From: Whitmania pigra
Lineage: Eukaryota > Annelida > Clitellata > Hirudinida > Haemopidae
Direction: 5' to 3'
DNA: 64,000 nt
NCBI GenBank assembly: GCA_021613335.1
Contig: JAJTWR010000260.1
Location: forward strand, 1,677,501-1,741,500
Position numbers and translations under genes: made by a program. The notes under the pieces were generated by a model. It saw only the letters and a program-made list of their open reading frames with translations. It did not search any database and had not been told where the DNA came from. Shown here piece by piece: positions 42,401-51,400 of the stretch (its first letter is position 1; every line of letters begins with the position of its first letter).

Positions 42401-45400
42401 GTGCGAGTTGACTCAGAGGGCCTGTGAACGGCGGTGAAAGCAACATTCGTTACGTGACATGTTCGTAACCCAGCTCGCACCGCGAGGGAGCGCCCTCGGG
42501 TAGGGGCGCTACATAAATGGTGGATCGATTAAGAAGTACCTTCATATCCTAATCGGATACATAAGGCGCTTTAAAGTAGCGGCTAAATACAAATAAAAAT
42601 TACCGAGTCCATCCATTTCGACAAAATCCGGATGGTAATCTGAATGTGCAGGAGAAATGGTGACTATGAGGTGGCCTTTTTGAACGTCGAGAGACTGATT
42701 GCATTGCTTGATTTCGTAATGAGAGACGACTGTGTCTAATTGATTTCATTATCCAATTAATTCAATCGATCGAGCAATCAGCAATTATTAATATTAATAA
42801 TTCATCACCATTCATTCAGGTAATTTGGCCTATGTCATACGTTTATTTTGACCAATTCTGAGGATCAACTTGTTGAAATAAAAAGTACGCATTCTTCCAT
42901 CAACTCATAAAATACATTCTTTTCCAGTCTGCGTAATGTGATTTCAAATTGCTTTATTTGCTTTATTTGATAACTGAACTAGTCAAATTATCAATACATT
43001 TAAGTGAATAAAAATTAAATTTATTTTGTTCGAGGTTCGCTTTCCGCATTTATTTTTAGCGTCATTTCAAATTCATTTCAACGCGGTAAATGGAGTAATG
43101 CGCTTCTAGCAAATAAAAATGATACAAGAAGTTCAAAGAGTTTGTTGTAAATGGAGGAATCATGTTCAATGAAATACATGAGTTTCTAATCATATAATCA
43201 TAATCATGAATTACTGATATAACAGGATAAAATACGACACAGGAATTAATTAGAATTATGTGTTTGAGCATCTACGGCGACGAGAGTTGCAACCGAATTT
43301 GGTTGATTGAGACATCTAAAAAGGATAAATTAATTCGATGTAAATTGAAAAAAAATTAACCGTCAGATGTTTAACACAAACCTGGTTTGTTGAGGAGAGA
43401 TTTTTTTCGGAGAGTAACATTGATGAAATACATTGTGTGAGACTTGATGTATGTGACGAATCTGTTTATTCTGTCAATTGCTTCCTGAAGTTTATTGGCC
43501 GTATCATCTTCTTCAGATTGTTTCAGACATTCTGCTCCAAAAGAACTGAGAAGCAAAGCTAGAAAGAGATTCAACACCTAAAACAAATACATTTTAAATT
43601 TACTTAACGGAAGTTGTCCGAAAGTAATTAAAAAATTGAAACTGATGAGGTTTTACGCATTTCCATGACAATGTCATTTTTATTTATAGCTGAGAAGGGT
43701 AATATCGTTTAAAATATAGCGGTTTAACACTAGTATTAGCTTCGGAACAATCCAATAATTTCAAGAGACGAAATACTGACTCATTAATGAATCAAATAGC
43801 CGAAGAAAACTTTTAATGATTGGACTCAGAAATTATTTGACCGATCATTTTAAAATTAATACCATTTATTAAAGGAAAAGTTGGGCAAGATTAGCTTTCT
43901 CTAGAGAATTTGTTAAGTTTTGAAGACCAATTTGTAAAGGACAACGCGAAAAATAACTCACAACTAAATTCCCAATAATCATTGTTAGTAGGAAGAACAC
44001 GATGCAGATCTTTCCTGTGCAATAAATACAATTCCACATGTTTTCAATCCACTCTCCACAAAGAATCCTAAAAACTATCATGAATGAATGGAAGAAGTCT
44101 CTGAAGTGCCATCTCATTTCTTCTTCATTTTCAAAAATACCGCTGGAAAAGTTTAAAACCGATAATCAATATGTATTTAGGTTTAGAACACATAAATATG
44201 TTTTCCATCAAAATTAATTTGAAATTATCTTACGAAAGATCGGGAGAAATCGAAAAAGTGAACTCTCAATGCTTCATGTATTTAAAAAAAACTAGATTAG
44301 CAAACTCTGGTTTTAACAATTGCAAATAAGTTGGAGCAAATAAATACAACACTAAAAGAAGGTGAACTTTAAAAATCATCACGTACTTGCTATAATTAGG
44401 CCCAAAAAGTTGCATTCCAACAACAGCAAAGATGAAAACAATGATGGCCAAAACGAAGCACAAGTTTCCCAAAGCTCCAAGCGTTGTTCCGATGATTCCA
44501 ATCAAGAGGTTTAATGTTGGCCATGATTTAGCCAATTTAAAAACCCTCAGCTGCATTAAATAATGAATATCTATATACTGTAAAAATATACTCATAAAAT
44601 ACTCATAAAATAACGCATTTTAATCATAAATAATCATAATCAACCCACCAATCTAAAAGATCTCAGAATTGAGAGACCTTTAACATTGGACAGACCCAAC
44701 TCGACGAGACTGAGGATGACGATGACGAAATCAAAACAGCTCCATTTATCCTGCAGGTATTTGTATAAACCAAGAGCTATGACCTTCAGCAAAGCCTCCA
44801 CTCCAAATATTCCCGTAAAGACCTGAGACGGTCGAAGATTGTACGCTTTTAAAACGGAAGTCTAAAATTGTCCAGAATAAATAAAATGTTCGAGCGTAGA
44901 AAGATTTTGTTCAATCACATAAAAGATCAGACTGTCCTGTTTTCACTGAATTCTCCAAATACATGATCTACCTAAGCCATCCTCTTAAAGATAGATTTGT
45001 GGAGTTGAAACAGGTCAAGAGCTACAAATAGCATGTCATTTGAATGCCGCATTAAGCATCTTCTGGGATCCTCCAACCGGATAAGAAATCAACCGAAATT
45101 TAATCAACCGAGGAAAGAAATAAAATGATGTTAGGACTTTTCTAGTGATTCGGAAGATGTAATGATGAAGCCTGTGACGCCAGCCAAACGTTTTAGTAAT
45201 ACATCTATCCAGGGGCGAAACTAGGGGGGGGGCAGGGGGGGGCGCAAGCCCCCCCAGGCCTAATAGGAGAGACCCTGCAATTTTTCCAAATCGGATGAGT
45301 TTTTTTTTTTGGTGGGGGGAAGATAAGGGGATTTAACTGGTTTGAAACTTTGAGACAGAAGATAGTCAAACTCATAATAATAATAATCTGTTCTATCTTT

Positions 45401-48400
45401 AGTTCTTTATTAATTATAATTGGTAGTTTTGATTTGAACAGTTTCAAAAATTTTTCGACTGCGTCGGGCTTTCGTCCCTTTTCTAAACTTGAGCCCCCCC
45501 CCCCCCCCGCAGCATTTTTCGCTGGTTATCTGATCATCAGATAACCAGTCATTTTGACAACCCTGCCTTGGCTGCTCTTGATGGTTTGCAGAATGGCACA
45601 ATGACTCCCGAGCTTTCGGAGTTCTGCAGCCTTCATAGAAAAGACGCTGAAACTGTGCAAAGACAGTTCCTATTCACATCGACAAGTTTACGTGTTGATG
45701 AGTCTGATCCCAATGCATGTATCGAACTTCAAGATCTTTTCTGTGCCACAAGCATTCAGCCCGAGTTGCATTATATGCTCGATGTTGCTCTTACTCAGCC
45801 ATTTACGTCATCAGATGCAGAAAGGGCATTTTCTAAGACTTCGCCTTATTAAAAGTCATCTCAGGACGACTATGTCTGCCTGTCGTTTGCAAAGTTTATT
45901 GAGAATATCTGTGAACAAAACAACTACTGCATTTCTTCCATGAAATGAAATGGTGAACAGATTTTCACAGACTGATCGAAAAATTATTTTGTAACTGCAA
46001 ACACATCAAAATGTAATTTAGACTACAACATTTCATAATTGTTTTAAACTGTTTAGGATTATAACTTTATACATAATTTAGATTAGGTGAAATGTTTAGG
46101 ATATGAATCATATCATATTACAATTTTAAACATATCATAAACTTTTTTTTTACAGTTGCTTTAACTGGCTTGAAACTTTGAAACAGAAGATAGTCAAGCT
46201 CATTAATAAATTATTAAAGATACAAAAAAAGACTGCAGACTTATAAATAAAAACTTACAATAATAATCTGTTCTATCTTTAATTCTTTATTAATTAAAAT
46301 TAGTAGTATTGATTTGAACAGTTTAAAAAATTTTTCGACTGCGTCAGGCTTTTCTAAACTTGAGCCCCCCCCCCCAGCATTTTTCGCTGGTTGCGCCCCT
46401 GCATCTATCAGACATAAGACAAGTACTCAAGTCTCAAGTACAAGTACTCGGGGTCTAAGTAGAAGTACTCCATGTCTGACATTTATTCTCATACATTAAT
46501 GCTAGACTTTGTGCAATATAGAAACGTTTGTGGCCCATTACATGAAAACGTCAGGAAAGATGTATGGTCGATAAGTTTGAAGAAACTCTTCAGACGCTTA
46601 GATCCACGACGGAGTTTCCAAGACGAAACAGTAAGGCAACATTATACAATAACAAGCAATAAGCAAAGCAATGGCCCGTGTTTGAACAAACTCACGTAGT
46701 TTCCGATTCGGAGAGTGGTTTCCAGTGTCGGTTCCATATCAGCATGTTCAACGGCCATGAAGATGGTGTTGATGACGATGCATATGGTGATGAAGAGATC
46801 AACGAATGCATCCATAATGAACAATTCAACAATGTGAGCAAACCTGTACCACTTTGGGTGGCATTCCCAATCAAATAAAATCTGGAATAGTTTCCTCTTA
46901 AGAAAGTCTTTCTTTGTTTCTCCCTTCTCAAGAGTAAAGAAACCTGCTCGGAAGAAATTGTCTAATTATACATCGTGGCCTATTTTATTTTTAAACAAAA
47001 TTATAATTCAATTACAATTTTAAACAATAAACAATAATTATAATTATAATTATAATTCAATGACAATTGTAAACAATAATTATAAACAATGATTTCATGC
47101 CTTTCTTTTTCTTTCCTGATGCGGACTTCAACAAATTTTTCAAGATTAAGACATCTGCCATGAAAAGCTTTAGTTATTTTTGGACTTATAATTAACCAAT
47201 TAAAATTTTTTTTAAATGTTTTCTGAGAATTTGTACCGACCCTTCATGTCGAGAGAGGCACTGGGAGAATGGAGAACAAACGGGTTTCCTGCGAAGTAAT
47301 CGTGCTTTTGTTTCGTCCAAGGAACGACGCTGTTGTTGTCGCTCTGAGAAAGCTTGAAAGTAATTCCAGTAATTATTCATCAATTACTGCCAATATCATC
47401 TTAAATAAAGAAATTAACAACGGTATATATATATATATATATATATATCAAATAAATATATAATAAATATTTATTTTATGCCTCAGACTCAGACTTCTTG
47501 TTAAGCTTTTGTGTAGCACTCGTTATCAAGAGCGCTTGAAACATTGCAGACTGGGTTTCGAACATGATACACACGATGCGACTGTTGCCAATATCCCCGC
47601 TGGAACACATCCCATCCGACGAGCCCGCATGCCGGATAAAATATCAAATAAAGAGCCTGCTTGCCATATCAAATAAAAATAAAATGAATTATAAATCACA
47701 TAATAATATTTTGTTTAAAACTTCTTCTTGTGAACATAATTAGTCCCAATAGTCATAATAACACATTACATTACAATAGCTATTAAGCTTTCAATTATAT
47801 TCAATTACCTTCCTATCGATGTCTGTATGCATTTGTTCAACCTGATTGTTCTTTTCTGATTTTGCTTTCCTCCAATGGAAGTGTGTAGGTTCAGACATTT
47901 TCTTGCTGCTTGATTTTGTTGTTGGACTGCATCTTCTCCTCAGAAAGCTGTTGTAGCGGTTGAACGAATGGTCGATTCCGCTTTCACTGGTCATGAAGTG
48001 GCACTCGAGTTGGCTCAACAAACTGGAAATGTTGGAAATTTACTTATTTCTGGACAATTTACGCAGCAAACATTCTAGACAAACGATTGAAACTTACAAA
48101 TCCGAACTCGGCGTGACAGCAGTAGAATCGTCAGCAAATGGAAGGTCTAAGTTGTACAGACAAGGATGGAGCAGGAATTTTTGTCCTTGCAACGGGGTGG
48201 ACTTTGGATCGGTTTTTAGCCAACTAAACTGACTCGACCTCATGTGTGCGTTGAGCATGGACGGCATCACAACGCTCGACGTTGTTGGAGTTTCCGGCAA
48301 ACTCATACTTTTCTAAAAAGAATTTGAAATTTACTTTCGAAAAGAGTTCTGGTGTCAAATTTAAAAAAGCGTACTTTTTTATCTTTCCACTCTGAAGTTC

Positions 48401-51400
48401 TACTAGTGGAGTCAACAACACTTTCCGACTTAATGCTAATTTTGTCAGTTCCGTAATGGTTGTCCGAAAAGGCATCTTTCGATATGAAGTTTTGGAAAGG
48501 TGATTTTACTTCTATAGTGCCTCCAGCTTCCTGATCGGACCCAGCCTCTGTTAAAGCCTCCAATGCCAATCGCTCTTCTTCTTCTCTCTGGCGTAAAATC
48601 TTTCATCAGCATTGCTTAAAACAAAGTTATAATTTGTACCTGAGCATTGTCCCATTCTGCTTGTTCGGCTTCAGCTTCCTCGGCATCCAGAATGTCCTGC
48701 TTACGACAGTCATCGTACGCCATGGCCACTATGGCGAGAATGACGTTGACAAGGTAAAATGAGCCGAAGAAAATGACGATGACGAAGAAGAAAACGCTTC
48801 CTCTACCAGTGGCTCGTATGACCTGAAAGCATTTTGAAATTTTATGCATTTAACTTCCTATAAACAGAGACTCACTTGTTGGTGAAGATTTTCCCAGAAG
48901 TCTTGGGTCATGAGCCTGAATGCGCAAAGCATGGCCCATCCAAAATTGTCAAAATTTGTAAATCCTCTATCTGGATTCTCTCCAGCATGGAGGCATGAAT
49001 AACCGTCTGGACAGCTCCTTGGAAGATTTTAAGTAAACATTTTACATGCATTAAGGCCTCGTGAATTGCCTGAAAATAAAATCTAATCTTATGGAAAATA
49101 TATCTGTCACACGAAGACATTGTAAACATATTTGTTAGCCTGCTTTGAAGTGTAAGCAAGCCCCGATACCGTTTCCTAATGGTCTCAGAAAATAATGAGT
49201 TGTTGCTTGTTGAACAATTTAACTTAACGTCGCACAATTTTCAATTCTGTTCTTTTTATGGAAAGCAACCTTTGGTTGTAATATTAGATAACATTATTGT
49301 ATTATAATTAGATAATATTTACATCCTAATTGTTTATTATATTAAATTGAATTTACTTGGCTTAACCTTGGACATGTTTTGCATATGCAGTTCATAATCT
49401 CAACTTATGCATTCATTCATTCTCATTTATACATTTACTCATCCATTCATTCGTTAATTCACATCTCTATCCACCCATCCATCCATCCATTGTGGAGCTG
49501 ATTCCATTATTATACATTGTGATTTTAATGTTCCCGTTGAAACACAGAACAACGATTATGATGACGACAATGACGACGACGATGATTATGACGATGAAAA
49601 TAGAAAGGTACACCTTTGGGTGAAGTCATTTTAAATTTAAGCAATTAAATTAATTACTTGCATTTGAAAACAATGTGTGGATGGATTGAAAAAGTTATCT
49701 AGAAAGAACAGGTCAGTGAGCCTTCAATCAATACCTTCATGGACGACGCCAAACACCATAACATGGAAACAGGAAGAAAGTTGTTCAAAAGACTCTGATG
49801 ATATTGGACGAACTGCTGCAATGGTTTTAAGCCCAGAAGTCCAGAAGTCTAGTTCTGACAAGAGAAGCCATCTGCAGTGATGTGTCCTTCGTGATTGCAG
49901 ACTAAAGAATTCCAGATCTCCAAAAACTGCCAGTGAAAAGCTTGGGACGAGTGTTTGACGCTTCCCATATCAATGGGGTCAGCAAGCTGATGTCTTAAGA
50001 ACAACGGGAGAGGATCTGGAAGTGATTGAACCCTCTTCTGTCGGGAAGCTTAAAAACTTGGATTATCCAGTTTGTGCTGATACCAAGCTTGATGTGGTCG
50101 CTGACGATTAACGAAGTTGGTCAGTTTGCAGTGGAGGCATTTGAAGAGAAAGTAAACCGATTCTTTAAAAGATGGCTTGGGCTGCCACCGAGAGTTACGT
50201 CGGTCGCACTGTACAACAGGAGTTCCACGCTTAGGCTGCCGTTAAGGTCTACCGTTGAGGAATTCAAGATCGGCAGGATAATGACACATTGGATGTTAAC
50301 AATTTCGGCAGATCCCAGAGTGCGTAAAGTGAAGCTAATGCTCAGATCAAGCAGAAAGTTCAATGCTCAAAAAGAGATAGACAAGGCAAAGGAAACACTA
50401 TCCTTTGAGGAGATGAGGGGTCATATTAATGCCGATCGTCACATAGTCGTGTGCGAAATGACCCCAAGCAACTCCGGCAGTTAGGTCCTCGCTAATAATT
50501 CATTAGAGAAGAATTAGAGAGCGAGAGAATCACAAAGGCTGTGCAACAGGACGGTGGAGCATTTGGGATGAAAGCGAGTCATCACATGGAAAAAAGTGTG
50601 CACTCTACGGCGAAGATCAAACTCTTCGGCACGTGCTTTCCAGTTGCTCTTAAGCCCTTGCACAGGGAAGATATACATGGCGACATAACCAGGTTTTGGA
50701 GGTAGTCGCGGAAGCAATAAAGACTGCTTGCTCCAAAGAGAACACTCAAGAATCTGTTCTGCAGAGAAGAGTGTAATTCCTGAGTGAGTGATGTTCACAA
50801 TACAGCAAGAAGGTATGCACAGTAACAAGAAGGAACATCCTCGAGAAGGCCAATGACTGGTGCGTTGCAGCAGATGTGGCAGGTTTAAAGCAATATCCCC
50901 AGGGGCTTAAAAACAACGGCAACAGGACGCAGTCCGAAAAAAAAATATCTAAAATATAAAAACAAAATAAAATAAAATGATTTTGGCAGAACTAACGATT
51001 CCTTGGGAGGGCAGGATAAAGGAAAGCAACGCGCTGAAGTAAAAGAACTAAAGTGACTTGGCACTTGACTTGAGGGACCAAGGATATGTCGTGCAATTCC
51101 TCAAAATCGAAGTAGGCGCATAGGGCCTGATTGACAAATCCACGTATCACGTTTTTAAGGAAATTGGCTTGCCAAGCAACGAAAGTACGACGTTCATGAA
51201 AAGAATGCCCGAGACTGATTTGGAACTGAAAACTGTAATTGTTCGTGAGGCAGGAAGAAAGACACCTCGATTTGTCTCACCGCGAAATCCATAATTTTTC
51301 TGGTGTCATGGGAATTATATGGAAAGTGGCCTTCAAGAGGCCCAAAGGAGAATGCGGTAGAAAGTGCGTTTTTGCACTTCGTATGATCAGGGGGTGCGGC

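Larger units (their letters stand above)
41630..42603. other. Sodium-channel DII-III linker intron
   Basis: About 1 kb of AT-rich intron that contains a hAT-type MITE (41908-42029) and a SINE-like copy (42400-42600), listed separately. The SINE-like copy abuts the donor of the exon at 42604. Confidence 0.6.
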
